64,000 nt of DNA from Symbiodinium kawagutii (GCA_009767595.1 VSDK01001200.1:1-64000); one strand, 5' to 3'. Counted from the stretch's first letter, positions 1 to 10,550 are shown. Notes: generated by a model from the letters alone, not told the origin. Made by a program: numbers and translations.

Positions 1-151
1 TAAGGTTGGAGGAAAGTATCGAGATTCTGCCAAAACGCATGAGATTGCAAAGTTGGCGGCCGAGCGATTGCGGCAGGGTGACGATCTTGAGAATGTACGA
101 TCTTTGGTAGTATCTTATTTGCATCACTCTCAAAGCACTTTTTGTGATTGA
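1..151 (+). CDS. 3' end of an unidentified gene (C-terminal fragment)
   Basis: The frame is open from the window edge (codons from base 2) to a TGA at 149-151 and encodes about 49 residues. The text reads as a real globular protein end: an amphipathic helix (AKLAAERLRQG) followed by a hydrophobic strand (NVRSLVVSYL). The helix-Gly-x-x-N-V-strand pattern resembles the last helix and strand of PP2C-type protein phosphatases (usual form G-S-x-D-N-[IV]-[ST]-x-[VIL]-V-V), but the DN is not exact and the upstream catalytic part lies outside the window. The PP2C reading is only a suggestion. It is followed by AT-rich 3' UTR-like sequence. Confidence 0.4.
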   Translation, partial: KVGGKYRDSAKTHEIAKLAAERLRQGDDLENVRSLVVSYLHHSQSTFCD

Positions 152-679
152 TTTCTGACTTCGAAATAATCTTCATGTTGTATCTATTTGCTGAAGCCTT
201 TTGCAACTTCTTCCAAATGATATCCAGTGCCAGAATTGCATTTCTGATTAAAAAGTTCTTGTGGTTTCAATGTTGTTTTTACTTGCTTTACCCCCATAAG
301 ACTTGCATGCTTTTGAGAATGTTTGGAAACATAGTCTTGTATGCTTTTGGGCCCACAACAAATAAAATTCTGGTTGCGCCTAATATATAAACAGTTGCGC
401 AGGGGGTAGAATCGCAGCCCAGGACACCAGCTTCTCACCACAAGTTTTTTGGTTGAGTTGACATCTCAAGCTAGGGATGGTTTGGGTTTTGACCATCAAT
501 GGTTCCAGAATTTGGTGTAATTCCATGGCATTGAAAAATCTTTCGGCATTGGACTGTTCCTTTATTCTTACCACTCTACTTGGATTTCTGTGATTCTGAA
601 TTTGTTAACATTTTAGTCGCCCTGATGTTTTATTTTCTGGATTCCTTGCGGCGTCAATTTGTCACCAGCAGCTGGTCAG
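152..679. other. Non-coding stretch, no gene seen
   Basis: AT-rich sequence without a convincing exon. It could be the 3' UTR of the preceding gene or an intron leading to the acidic exon candidate at 680. Confidence 0.5.
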
Positions 680-925
680 GCTGAAATGATTGCTGCTTTG
701 GATGCGCAGGCTGCTACTACGGCGGCAGAACCCACAGCAGACACTGCCGAGCTTGAAACCGCTGCGCCAGCTGAATCTGAGCCTGAGCCTTCTGCGCCCA
801 CAGCAGCAGCAGCTGATGCTGAGGGAGGAGATGCAGAGGAAGGAGAAGAGGAGGAGAAGGAAATCGATCCTGTGCACGAGGAAGGAGAAGAGGAGGAGAA
901 GGATAATGCTGTGGACGAGGACTAG
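680..925 (+). CDS. Acidic Ala/Glu-rich terminal exon candidate
   Basis: An open frame of 81 codons ends in TAG at 923-925. It is Ala/Thr/Glu-rich first, then strongly acidic: a block of Glu/Lys (EEGEEEEKEID, then EEGEEEEKDN) is tandemly repeated, probably by duplication of a purine-rich segment. An AG|G at 678-680 would be a suitable acceptor of the dinoflagellate type, and an in-frame ATG sits at 686. Such tails occur on many nuclear and chaperone-like proteins, so no function can be assigned. Low-complexity DNA can keep a frame open by chance, so this is a candidate only. Confidence 0.35.
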   Translation, partial: AEMIAALDAQAATTAAEPTADTAELETAAPAESEPEPSAPTAAAADAEGGDAEEGEEEEKEIDPVHEEGEEEEKDNAVDED

Positions 926-1270
926 GAGGAAGACTAGACTTAGGGATCACTCAGAGCATCCTTGGCAACTTGCAAGGCAAAGCTGTGCTCAGATCGGAAG
1001 TTGCAGCTTGTTGCGCATGGCGGTGCAAAAAGGGGCCAAGATTCTGAGTGTTTGTGTAGAGGTGTTACGGAATGATGCTGTTGAGAAATGAAGAAAGAAA
1101 ATCAAGCGTGTTCTAGGAACGTTTCATCGCAGTGATCCAGTGACAGCAGTGATCACACATTGCAATTGTTTGTGAAACAACACTAGGTTTCGAAACTTCA
1201 AAGTTGAAAGCAATATGTCAAATGAAATGCGCAAGGCCATCAAATAAATCTGGAATTATTCTGGATCCTA
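926..1270. other. Non-coding, no feature recognised
   Basis: Likely 3' flank of the acidic exon candidate. No repeat or coding pattern was seen. Confidence 0.4.
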
Positions 1271-1292
1271 CGAAAACGAAGACAACAACAGC

Positions 1293-1326
<34 letters not shown>

Positions 1327-1382
1327 ACAACAACAACAAACACCAGCCAACAACAACAACAACAAAACTAACAACAACCAGG
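1271..1382. repeat. (AAC)n microsatellite
   Basis: Nearly continuous AAC triplets with a few interruptions over about 110 bp. Confidence 0.9.
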
Positions 1383-1715
1383 AACAACTAGCTTTCATGT
1401 TGTGGGTGCATTGTCTACCCTTACCAAACGGCTTGGCTAAGCAATCTGCATGCTAAGCCGGCACCACGTTGGCCGGTGGTGGGGGACATGGATCGCATGC
1501 TTGGGGCCAACGTTCTGGAATGTCCAGAATATGACAACAGAGGCGATGCGCTAATGCGCTCTGTTGGGCATGCGCCGGTTGTGAGACCGGTCCATCCATG
1601 TGAGATGGGAGGCCATTCCAGTAATCGAGTAGCCTGTCACATCTGATTGGACTCTCTATAATAAGTTCAACATGGATTTCTTGATGACTCATAAAAAAAT
1701 AGTTTTGCTTCCGCT

Positions 1716-1956
1716 TGCTGGGCCGTGCCCTGACATAAGAACAATAGACTTTGACATAAACAGACATGTTTTCCTAATGCTGGGCCGTGCCCTGACATAA
1801 GAGCAGAAGACATTTCAATAAACTTTAAGGTTTGTAAGCTCTATTTTCCATTTGAAAAAGACATGTTTTCCTAATGCTGGGCCGTGCCCTGACATAAGAG
1901 CAGAAGACATTCCAATAAACCTTAAGGTTTCTAAGCTCTATTTTCCATTTGAAAAA
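1716..1956. repeat. 97-bp tandem repeat, two full copies plus a partial
   Basis: A unit starting GACATGTTTTCCTAATGCTG occurs at 1763-1859 and again at 1860-1956, nearly identical. The core GCTGGGCCGTGCCCTGACAT is also present upstream from about 1718, giving a partial third copy. The array lies just downstream (in the minus sense) of the Gag-protease frame, so it may belong to that element's 3' end, but no LTR structure was seen. Confidence 0.85.
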
Positions 1957-1985
1957 TAAAGTCGTTCCTCAAAAAACATGTAGTT

Positions 1986-4900
1986 TCAAAGGCACAATGG
2001 GTACATGTCTGCAAAGCTCAATTTGAGGACCCCTTTCATTTTGAGGACCCCTTTCAAGGGAATTTTTTTTTTCTCCAGGGGCATCGGTGTTGCTGTCGCA
2101 ATTCGATTGCGGATTGCCGCCAACTCCTCCGGAGTCATGTGTGCGATCAGATTCTCCTCGGTCATGTCGTTGGTCAGGGCATCCACTGGTGTCCATGATG
2201 CCGTTGACATGGGAGGAGGCGAGTATGCCTTTGCCAAAGGCACAGTAGTTCGAGGAGTCGTGACCTTCTCCTTTGGGGGATTGGCCAGGTGGTGGCGGTA
2301 CTTCTCCTTGGCCTCCACCAACTCCATCGCCACATTCACCATCGAGAGTGCGGCTTCTTGTCCTCGAGGTCCTTCTTCAGCATGTCCAGTGCCAGGGAGA
2401 CTCGATGGAAGTCCACTGACTGCTGGCTGGTCGCCGGAGAACCCTCCCGAGGGACGTACTGCACTCGAAGGCCACAGACGCTGCAGCAAATCCACATCCC
2501 AAACTTGTTGGAGCCCTTCTCTGATTCGTTGTGACGACCGAAACAAGGCCAAGCGTCTTGCGAGGCTCGAGGATCCCGGCTGTCCACTGCAATCGCCCTC
2601 TTCCATTCGAGAGCTGGGGCTGGTTCCGACTTGGGCTTGCTGGATCCCTTCGAGGACATCTGGATCACGAGGTCGAGTTGAAACTGAGGCTTGAGCACCA
2701 CTCATGTGAGCACTAGCAGGCTGCGGTGGTCGACCAGCTTCTTGATTGTGACGAGAGACCAACTGCTGGAAGACTTGCCTACGGGTGTCCAACGTGTGAT
2801 TCATGGAGGGGTTCATGGTGAGCTCATCAACAACCGCCATACCGAGCATCATCATGCCATCATGCTTTGGTGAAGAGGAGGGCTCATCAGCGAAACGAAC
2901 TTTCGGTGTTGAGCTGGTAGGTGAAGGTTGTGATGAAGTCTCCAATGAACCGGTGAGATAAGCCACAATATCCAAAACGAAGTGACCCTTGTCATTCTGC
3001 TTCATGAAGAATGGTTGGGATCCAGATACCGATGTGAATTGGGACATACCATCTGAAAAGTCCATCACCAGACCCTGAGGTCGAACAAAGTCCATACCAA
3101 CCAAGATGGGAACCAATTGATCATCAGTGAACCACGGCTCATAGAACTCTTCGGGATTTGGCAACACAAACACATGGAAAGTCCTCGGCTGGCCCGAGGC
3201 ATGCGACACAATGCGAACTTGACATAGAGCCTTGCCCCATTTGCCACTCCCAAACCGAAAGAGTGGACGCCGCTCCAAATCAGTCTCGATGACTGCCTGG
3301 GAGTCCACACGGCGCAAGGCAATGAGCAATCGCCTCACGCTGGCGTCGGGACCTGCAGAGGCAGTGGCACCACTATCCAACAAACCATCTTGGGGTCTCA
3401 TCGAGGATTTGGTTGTAGTCGATAGACTCAAAGGTGAAGTGGCATCTCCCAAAGTGGTAGTAAATGAGGTGGAGATCTCGAGGGGGTACAACACTTCCAA
3501 GCCATAGGCATTGACACTAGGTGCTGGGGGACGAGGTTTCCCTTTACCGAACTTGCCCTTCTGCAACCAAAACATCTCATCCACATAGTTCATGCCAAAG
3601 CCCTTCTTACCCTTGTTGGTCTTCCCATAGCCCTTGGTGAAAGCCATCACATCTAAGTCAGTAGATGAAGAAGGTTCCATGAACATACCAGACTTGAAGG
3701 GGCGTTTACCTTTTCCGGGATGTAGTCGATCAGGACAATCTCGTGAGAAATGTTGGGGGCTGCCACATATGTAACATTCTGGTCTGGATTTCCCTTTGCC
3801 CGCTGGATTGCCCTTGAACTGACCCAAACCACGGTCACGACGGAGCGCAGCTGTTGTCTCCTGAGCCTTTTGCCAAGTCATCCGAGCTTCAGCAGCCAGA
3901 GCCTCTGCCACACGCTCGCTCTGCAAAGCTTCTCGGACAGACTCATCTTCCAACTCAGCTGGAGCAGGCTCAGAGGGCAACGCTTCTGCTGCAAAGGCAC
4001 CAGCATCGGCAGCTCCATCGGCCCATTCAGAGCCAGTCCACAAAGATGCCTGAGCGTCAAGCCAAGCACCATCATCGGGAAACCAGTCATTCTGCCAGTC
4101 ATTCCATTCTGACTTGGCGGCAAAGGTATCCATGGCACCATCCAACATGTGTAGACCACCAGCAGCATAACCAGGGGGGCCACGAGCATGAATCATCTGA
4201 TCATCCCATAAAACCTGAAGTGCATTGGAAACCGACTCCCAATCCAACCGATTGTTTGTAGAAGAAAGGATATCACGCCATTCTTCTTGTGACAGCGATG
4301 CCGCCACCAAGAGCCGCCAACCTCTGAGCACATCCAAGATAAACGAATCGTGGATGGAAAGAGCCACGCCAGTACCTGAGCGTCGAGCGGGGCTGTCAGG
4401 CTGTGAGAAACCATGCTCAGAGTTTTGAGAAAGAGCATCATAGTCATCAGCATTGGGTCTATCCTCTTGAGGTTCATCTTGCCGAACTTGGGGGTCATCA
4501 CCAACAGCTGCAGCCCTAGTAGACATAGCAGTACCTGCATCAACACCCTGAGTAGAATGCCAGTTTCTCCAACGACCGCTAGACCACCACTCCTGTTCCT
4601 CACCATGACGGGGGATTTCGGTCAGTCCGAAATCATGAGTTGCTGGATCAAAGCCTTCACGCTCCTCCTTCAGGCGCAACAAGGCTTCTTGAAACTCTTC
4701 ATAGGCTAAAACCTTCCGAACCAGAAACGAACTCATGCTTTCGTGGGGAAGTCTACGAAAGGAGAAATACTGTGTCATGATGGCAGCAGCATTCGGCAAC
4801 GATCGACGAACCAAAGGGGATTTTGCCAACTTCTGGAGATAGTCAATCACACCACGATCTGAATCAAACTCTGACTGGGGCCAACTCATGGCTAAGAGAC

Positions 4901-5054
4901 GAGCACTGCCAGTGAGCTTTTCTATCAATCGAGTAGCCAAATGACGTCTCTGAGCTACTTTGGTCGATTGAACAAGCCATGTCACCTCTCTGCAGTATCG
5001 CCTCCATCCTTTAGCGCTACCATCCCAAGACGGCACTGAAGCCGAATCCGACAT
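1986..5054 (-). CDS. Copia-like Gag-protease polyprotein, no integrase or RT
   Basis: The minus-strand frame runs from ATG 5054 (MSDSASVPSWDG) to TGA at 1986, about 1,022 codons. The N-terminal 350 residues resemble dinoflagellate copia-type Gag. A CCHC zinc knuckle (CYICGSPQHFSRDC) lies near residue 425 and binds RNA in this family. A retropepsin-like active site (LLDSGATASAG) lies near residue 555; this Asp protease normally processes Gag-Pol. Integrase, RT and RNase H, which should follow, are absent here and in the rest of 1-1985. Between about 2345 and 2700 the natural protein seems to lie in another minus frame, which holds a Cys-rich module (CSVCGLRVQYVPREG); the main frame then resumes. 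The frame is open farther upstream to 5105, but only with a TTG start. I read it as a decayed or truncated retroelement; a domesticated gene is possible. Confidence 0.75.
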   Translation of the reverse strand: MSDSASVPSWDGSAKGWRRYCREVTWLVQSTKVAQRRHLATRLIEKLTGSARLLAMSWPQSEFDSDRGVIDYLQKLAKSPLVRRSLPNAAAIMTQYFSFRRLPHESMSSFLVRKVLAYEEFQEALLRLKEEREGFDPATHDFGLTEIPRHGEEQEWWSSGRWRNWHSTQGVDAGTAMSTRAAAVGDDPQVRQDEPQEDRPNADDYDALSQNSEHGFSQPDSPARRSGTGVALSIHDSFILDVLRGWRLLVAASLSQEEWRDILSSTNNRLDWESVSNALQVLWDDQMIHARGPPGYAAGGLHMLDGAMDTFAAKSEWNDWQNDWFPDDGAWLDAQASLWTGSEWADGAADAGAFAAEALPSEPAPAELEDESVREALQSERVAEALAAEARMTWQKAQETTAALRRDRGLGQFKGNPAGKGKSRPECYICGSPQHFSRDCPDRLHPGKGKRPFKSGMFMEPSSSTDLDVMAFTKGYGKTNKGKKGFGMNYVDEMFWLQKGKFGKGKPRPPAPSVNAYGLEVLYPLEISTSFTTTLGDATSPLSLSTTTKSSMRPQDGLLDSGATASAGPDASVRRLLIALRRVDSQAVIETDLERRPLFRFGSGKWGKALCQVRIVSHASGQPRTFHVFVLPNPEEFYEPWFTDDQLVPILVGMDFVRPQGLVMDFSDGMSQFTSVSGSQPFFMKQNDKGHFVLDIVAYLTGSLETSSQPSPTSSTPKVRFADEPSSSPKHDGMMMLGMAVVDELTMNPSMNHTLDTRRQVFQQLVSRHNQEAGRPPQPASAHMSGAQASVSTRPRDPDVLEGIQQAQVGTSPSSRMEEGDCSGQPGSSSLARRLALFRSSQRIREGLQQVWDVDLLQRLWPSSAVRPSGGFSGDQPAVSGLPSSLPGTGHAEEGPRGQEAALSMVNVAMELVEAKEKYRHHLANPPKEKVTTPRTTVPLAKAYSPPPMSTASWTPVDALTNDMTEENLIAHMTPEELAAIRNRIATATPMPLEKKKIPLKGVLKMKGVLKLSFADMYPLCL
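2336..2701 (-). pseudogene. Frame-shifted Cys-rich segment of the Gag-protease region
   Basis: This minus-strand frame, different from the main one, contains a compact segment with WPCFGRHNESEKGSNKFG, then CSVCGLRVQYVPREG and a C-terminal helix. I recognise this as a zinc-ribbon-like module recurring in dinoflagellate copia-type polyproteins. The main frame over the same bases is Ser/Arg/Gly-rich and looks like a shadow. So the ancestral frame appears to enter at about 2700 and leave at about 2345 by two compensating indels. Confidence 0.55.
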
Positions 5055-5550
5055 CACCAGAGAACCCACACGGAGTGCAGCTAGGGAGCGAAATCGGGAC
5101 GCCAAAGGTCCGGAGCAACTGCTCCGCTACCAGTGCAACTGGGTTGCCACTGGTAACGAAGGATCCAATCAGCCAGCCAATGATCACAATGGGGAATGCA
5201 ATGAGAACACGGCACACGAAGCTCACACTGAGCTGAGAACCATGGACGCCGTCACGCGGCGCAGACGCACGTTTTCCACAGACGTGCCTGGCTCAAGGCC
5301 TGGGCCGAAATGGCCAGTCTGCAAATGGAGATCCACACCTGGCAGTCAAGGAGGTCAGCATGGCACATGTCGCAGTATCCCCTAAAAGCCTGGGTTTTCC
5401 ATTAGAATGGTAACACCCCCAGTCAATTGGGTCCCCAAATCGTAAGTTGGCTACCTGTCCAAGTGGTAGGAATCGCCCCATGGATAAGTTCGAAACGTCA
5501 ATCAACTTCCAGCTGACCCCGCGGGGTCCGCCTGGCAATCAGAAAATAAA
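5055..5550. other. Upstream region of the Gag-protease element; no LTR recognised
   Basis: I looked for a primer-binding site and long terminal repeat upstream (minus sense) of ATG 5054 and saw neither. Bases 5371-5445 share a segment (VCCCYAAAAGC...TTCCATTAGAATGGT type) with 37418-37475, so a third short dispersed repeat lies here. Confidence 0.5.
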
Positions 5551-5672
5551 ATGGCGAGCTGGGTCAAGCAGTTAACCAACCAATGGGGGATACTAACCAA
5601 CCATTGTATATGGAAAACAATGGTTAATAGTAGGAGAACCAGGGGGACGGGGTTTTGACCCACAGCCAAATC
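5551..5672 (+). repeat. M2 dispersed inverted-end repeat
   Basis: It starts ATGGCGAGCTGGGTCAA, contains repeated AACCAACCA and GGAAAACAATGGTTAAT, and ends GGTTTTGACCCACAGCCAAA. The ends are inverted copies of each other (TGGCTGTGGGTCAA form). No coding capacity; MITE-like by structure. Confidence 0.75.
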
Positions 5673-5839
5673 ATGTTCTCTGAAGCATCATCCTTTGCCA
5701 GCGTTATCAACCACCGATTCGATTTGATTTTGTAACTTTGTAATTGCCATTACCCACCACTCCTGGAACGTTTTGTAAAGCCATCATAGCTTACAAGCTG
5801 AACTATTAGCCATCATGACTTATGACCATAATAACCAGA

Positions 5840-5905
5840 ACTATGGTCACCATGGTTCTTCACTATGGTCACCATGCTTCTTAACTATGGTCACCATGGT
5901 TCTTT
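5840..5905. repeat. 22-bp tandem repeat x3
   Basis: Three 22-bp units of the form ACTATGGTCACCATGGTTCT. Each contains the palindrome ATGGTCACCAT, so every unit can fold on itself. Shorter related pieces occur just upstream. Confidence 0.85.
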
Positions 5906-6078
5906 GATCATTTTCGCTGTGACGAAACGCGCGTCGTCAGGGGTCACGATGCTCAGCCTCTTTGAATCCATCGCCAATGGCGTTCCTCGGCGTAGCGATT
6001 CGCACCGGCTGTCGTCCCCGTGGACGATGAAATCATACCCGGACCATGAAGCGCATCACCATGTTTTGAATGATAAAA

Positions 6079-6136
6079 ACATGTTTTGAATGATAAAAAA
6101 TGAGAAAACATATGTTTTTTATCATTCAAAAAATGT
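6079..6136. repeat. Inverted repeat, 22-bp arms
   Basis: Arms at 6079-6100 and 6115-6136 are reverse complements at 21 of 22 positions, separated by 14 bp. The sequence is AT-rich and could form a cruciform or a hairpin transcript. A second copy of the left arm's core (ATGTTTTGAATGATAAAAAC) lies immediately upstream at 6061. Confidence 0.85.
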
Positions 6137-6290
6137 TTTTTTTATGATCCCTCACCCCGAAATTCTCATGTTAACCTGCTTGAAGACGCTTGGTGCGAAA
6201 ACTGGGGTGCGGGGGTTGTTGGTTTTCTTCCTTGGGCCTCCGGGTTTGATGTGGTTGTGTCCAGCTACTTTCTTACATCTATGTATGATC

Positions 6291-6390
6291 GTTTCTCAAA
6301 ATAGGAGTACTGCACCCAAAAAATGATGGTTTGGTACTAAAGATAGTTCCTATTGAATGAATTGGGGAGTCCCTATTTTGAGAAACCACC
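6291..6390 (+). repeat. M1 dispersed inverted-end repeat
   Basis: Starts GTTTCTCAAAATAGGAG and ends CCCTATTTTGAGAAACCACC, inverted ends around about 60 bp of non-coding sequence. Confidence 0.8.
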
Positions 6391-7923
6391 GTATACACCT
6401 TTTGCATTCTATTACAGTACTATTGCCCAGTATGAACCATGATTGGCAACGGCTGTCACACATCTTCGTGAAGTCTCATTTTGTTGATATGAACCATCAT
6501 GTCTAGCAGGGTACCCTTGTTTTTGTTCCGGTTATGTTGCTGTGGGTCACACGACTTGCTGTTGGAGGGGTGTGTTTGTGGGCGCAAGGGCATCAATAAC
6601 CAAGCAGTACAGAGGAGATCACCATCATCCAGGAGTGAATTAGATGACTAGCCGTGAAGAGTGGTATCCCCCAGTTTGTTCAGCTTGGTTGCTGCTAGAG
6701 TAACTACCAGTTATGGTAGATAATGACACTGCGGTGGGCCATAAACCAGCATATATAAAATGAGGGAGTACCGCTCGGTGGGTGCAGCTGGTGGTTCCCA
6801 ACTTCCCAGCAATGATGGCAATCAGCCTTAGTGATGTCTATCACGGCTCTGCTCTTACTTGACTTCTGGATCAGGACTTGCCTAAAAATCCTAAAAGGCA
6901 ATTTGGATGGCGTATCATTGCCTGTTTTTGAACCCAGAGAGATCTCTCTTGAAAGTGATCAAAGTGAAGCAGCCATGACAGAGCAACTGCAGTCACCATC
7001 CAACAGTGCTACGCTATGCTATGTCGCTGGATGGTTTCAGGCATCCCCATTGAGCACTGCCACCCCGAAGGATCATGCAACAATTGGCTGCTTGTGTTCA
7101 CTCAGTACAAACCAGTAGCCATTAAAAAAAACTAGTCTCAACCAGCTTGTGTCAGTTTACCGTGAGTCATCTATGTATTCAGTACAGTAAACATATAATT
7201 GGTAAAAGATGGCAACACTTTGTCATTCATGAGTTTTATCATGTTTTATTGGTGTGTTTTATTGGTGTGTTTCAAGTTCAAATCCACACCATCTTGTTTT
7301 GTTTGGAAACAACAATTTGTTCATACGGATTTGTCGATGTTGGCAATCGGGGGAATTTCGTGCATATAGCTGGAAAATCACCAAGATGTCTTACAGAAAC
7401 CGGCCAAACCAGCATTGAAGGTTTGGGGGATGGGTTTGGTCAGTGCTTGTTGCCAAAATTGAGAGCTTCCAGTACTTCTTGCCAGGGAATCTGTTCCCTG
7501 CAATGATTGACACCTATGATACCAATCACTTCCAGATGCTACATGTAACATGTTTTTCTACCTACATCAAATTCATTTTACAAGGAAATGTTGGTAATAT
7601 TCCTAAGATTCCATGCTTCGTTGCCACCATCATTTCTCGCACCAATGGAGTAAAACCGTAAAACCGTTCAGAAAATATCAGAAATTACATACTTTTGACT
7701 ATGTACTGAATTGTACTGAAGGAACATAGAAATCCTAAGATAATTATCTTAGGAAAATATATGAACAAACATACCTGGAATCGCTCGGATCCTGGGGAAC
7801 CGGATCCTGCGGTGCCTTGAGGTGAGTTGGAATGAGGTCATCGCTCCGTTGAAGCCGCTGGGGCATGGCAGGTTGACGTTGGATCAGCAAGGATGGATGT
7901 TTTTGCTCAAGATTCGTTGTCGT
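6391..7923. other. Intergenic, no gene seen
   Basis: AT-rich DNA with short direct repeats (a GTTTTATTGGTGTGT doublet near 7240-7275) and no coding pattern that I can support. Confidence 0.5.
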
Positions 7924-8252
7924 CGTTTCTCAAAATGGCTATGGGTCAATATTAATCAACCAACTAATTAATGGAGGATAATAACCAACCCATAATGGGG
8001 AAAACAATGGTTAATGGTGGGGAACTAGGGGTACAGGGTTTTCACCCACTGCCAAATAAGGGACTATAGTGGTGGTTTATAAGGGACTGGTTAGGGGACA
8101 AATGGGGACAATATTCAACAATAGTCATTTTTAAGGGCTGTTTCTCAAGCAAGTTTGGGAACCCCAAAGCTATGCTTGGTTCCTTTTTGGAAATGGTTAA
8201 AAACTAGACGATTTGATGATTTGGGGGTAGCCCTATGACTTGAGAAGCCACC
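7924..8252 (+). repeat. M1 copy with an M2 copy inside
   Basis: GTTTCTCAAA at 7926 runs straight into an M2 copy (ATGGCTATGGGTCAA at 7935 to CACTGCCAAAT near 8057). After it comes M1-like sequence with a second GTTTCTCAAG at 8140 and an end CTTGAGAAGCCACC at 8252. This is either nesting or two adjacent copies. Confidence 0.6.
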
Positions 8253-9259
8253 TCGAGCGTACCATCTCATCAAACAGAATGAGCCTACTGGCCATGAAAC
8301 GGCTAGTTCATTGCGAGCCGTGAATTGGCAAAGGAAGATGAAGGAAATTAGGAATTATGGCATGAAGAAAATAGAATAACATGAGTCAGTTACAAGACAT
8401 GAACACATAGAAGATCACCCATGAATGCTGCTACTGTTTGCTACTTAGCATGCCTCTGTGCACAGGAGCACGCTACTTAGCTTGTCTATGCCCACAGGAA
8501 CAAAGCATAGAAATCATATAACCACTGTGGGGTCCAGCTTTTCAAACTCGTTTTCCTGACTCGGACACAGTTGACACGGCTAGTCGTGGAGAGTGCCAGC
8601 AGAAAGAATAGATGTAATTAATATGAATCATTGATTAATATGGCTCATTATTCATTATGTGCGGTTGATTATTCAACATTCATAGGTGGTTCATCTGTAA
8701 TAGATGTAATAATATTCATTCTGTTTTAGATTTGGTTCATGTAGATGTAATATGATGCAATCACACGATTCATTTTTTCATGTGGAGATGTAGATATGAT
8801 GAATTCTGTTTGAGATATTGTTCATATGGTGAGAGATCGTGCATGCGGCCAGCAATTTGATCACCGCCCAGGTGTTCAGGTACAGATGGTCTTGGTTGAG
8901 CTTGAACACAATGTCTACAAAATCATGTTTCGATACAAGAGTTTCCCCTTTTTCAATGAGCATGATACTAGGATCTAACTATATGAACTACATGTTAAAT
9001 GAATTCTTTTTAGAAACAATAACATAGATAGATATATATATATATATTTATATTTATTTAGATATGACTTTAGGTTAGAGGTAAGGAGTCATTGTATATA
9101 GCAGACACTTAGTCATTCCCCAACATTGGCAACCTGTGCTGCCGCCGAGGCTCATCTCACCTGTGTGGGTGATTATCTATTTGCTCCTGGGATCTGTTTT
9201 TAAGAGGTTTTGGTCTTGCTGATGCTGAGCAAAATCAGCCAGTTGTTGACAAAGTGGGA
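8253..9259. other. Intergenic, no gene seen
   Basis: Contains AATATTCATT-rich sequence near 8600-8800 and a (TA)n run at about 9033-9062. The minus strand of 8780-8960 has a coding-like text but no supporting splice sites or homology that I recognise. Confidence 0.45.
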
Positions 9260-9362
9260 GTTTCTCAAAATTGGGCACCCAATAAGAAGTCATCCAGTTT
9301 AATAGCCATTTGTAGCAATGAAACCACGAATTTTTGGGAACCCCTATTCGGCAAAAAACACC
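9260..9362 (+). repeat. M1 dispersed repeat (diverged)
   Basis: Begins GTTTCTCAAAATTGGGCACCC and ends CCCCTATTCGGCAAAAAACACC. Same layout as other M1 copies, with a diverged right end. Confidence 0.6.
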
Positions 9363-9916
9363 GTATGTTCACGGAGTGCTTTTCACCCATAGTTATAACA
9401 GTTACCTACTGTAAACGGGGTTTGCCAAAAGCCATGGAATGGCTTTTGCTGATGCGGAGCAAAATCAGCCAGTTGTTCACCTGTCTTGATCGCCATTGTG
9501 GATGCTCATCTCATCATAGCACATTTGTTTTTGTGAGCCAGTGCTGTGCATTCCTACTGTGAGTGCATGTTTGTATGTCAGCTAAAAAGCAATTGTTTGC
9601 AACTCAGTGCGTTACAGCATGTTGCAGCAAAGCCCATTGCTGTGTCCACTTTGATTCAAACTAAGGTTCTACATGTTTTCAAAGTTTCAAATTTGTCACT
9701 TAAACTTCAGTGTGTCACTAAGGTTCTATATTTTTTTCACTTATTTCACGGTCTTAAACGCTCCTTTGCTGCAAGCCGAGCGGTTTGGTCAGATTTGTTT
9801 GAAACTCTCGAGGTTGGGGTGGTGAATTTCTGGTTCGCAACTGTTGCGGCGGTTTTTGAATGATCGCTGAAGCATCTTTGTGTATCATGTAGCATACGAA
9901 ACACATGATATGATAT
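9363..9916. other. Intergenic, no gene seen
   Basis: A 21-bp phrase (TTTGCTGATG...GAGCAAAATCAGCCAGTTGTT type) at about 9447-9478 repeats that at about 9214-9245. No gene is visible. Confidence 0.45.
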
Positions 9917-10117
9917 GGTGGTTTCTCAAAAAAGGGGACATCCAAAATGGTGGATTTACTACTATGAGGGGTTAATCATGGATGATTTGGCCTAGTTTAA
10001 GAAACATCCATATTATGGAGGTTCTTCAAAAGTAAGGAATCCCCCTGAATGGTTGGTGTATTACTGCAAGTGACTCATATTTGATGATTTAAGGAGCCCC
10101 TATTTCGAGAAACACCC
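9917..10117 (+). repeat. Two adjacent M1 copies
   Basis: Copy one, 9917-10009, starts GGTGGTTTCTCAAAAAAGGGG and ends TTTAAGAAACATCC. Copy two, 10017-10117, starts GGAGGTTCTTCAAAAGTAAGG and ends CCCCTATTTCGAGAAACACCC. The second copy ends three bases before LINE family D sequence begins. Confidence 0.7.
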
Positions 10118-10119
10118 AT

Positions 10120-10550
10120 CAAGCCTGGTGAGTTCTTGTCATCTCGTTTTGGGTGGGCACCCATCGGCCCTTTGATGTTGTTGCCGTCCAGGCTTGGCTT
10201 GTGCATGTTCTGTTGTCCATTTGGTCGCATGTCCTTGTTTGTCTTGGTTGTTCGCCCATGTTCCGGCTTGCCATTGGTGTCCTTCTGCCTTGCGCTGATG
10301 GGTGCGGTGGTCTCGTTCGCTCCTGTCAGCGTTCAGCTCCGCTTGGTGCGGGCTTCTGGTCTGTGCCTTTGTGGGGTTGGCTGGTGGTTTGGTTTACTGG
10401 TTGTGGTTTTACCCCCTTGGTTGGGTTGGAGAGGTCTTTTAGGCGGTCTAGGGCCGTTTGTTTCCTTGGTGTGGCTGCGCTGACTTCTGCTACGGCGGCG
10501 GCCCTGCGCTTGTGGGCTGTCTACTTGGGGGCAGCTCACTTCGAAAAGTC
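10120..10550 (+). mobile_element. LINE family D 3' end, first copy (decayed)
   Basis: About 430 bp that recurs, diverged, at 10703-11241. It encodes remnants of a LINE C-terminus (KPGEFLSSRFGWA), but indels break the frame within 20 codons. The rest is G/T-rich 3' UTR ending at CTTCGAAAAGTC. The sequence following it (10551-10702) is the coding part of the next copy. Confidence 0.65.

Noticed and set aside
1716..1956. 97-bp tandem repeats as LTRs of the copia-like element
   Set aside because: They are adjacent to each other on one side only and no matching repeat lies upstream of the Gag start.
8780..8960. Minus-strand coding-like segment (DFVDIVFKLNQDHLYL)
   Set aside because: Single short frame in AT-rich DNA without a family match.
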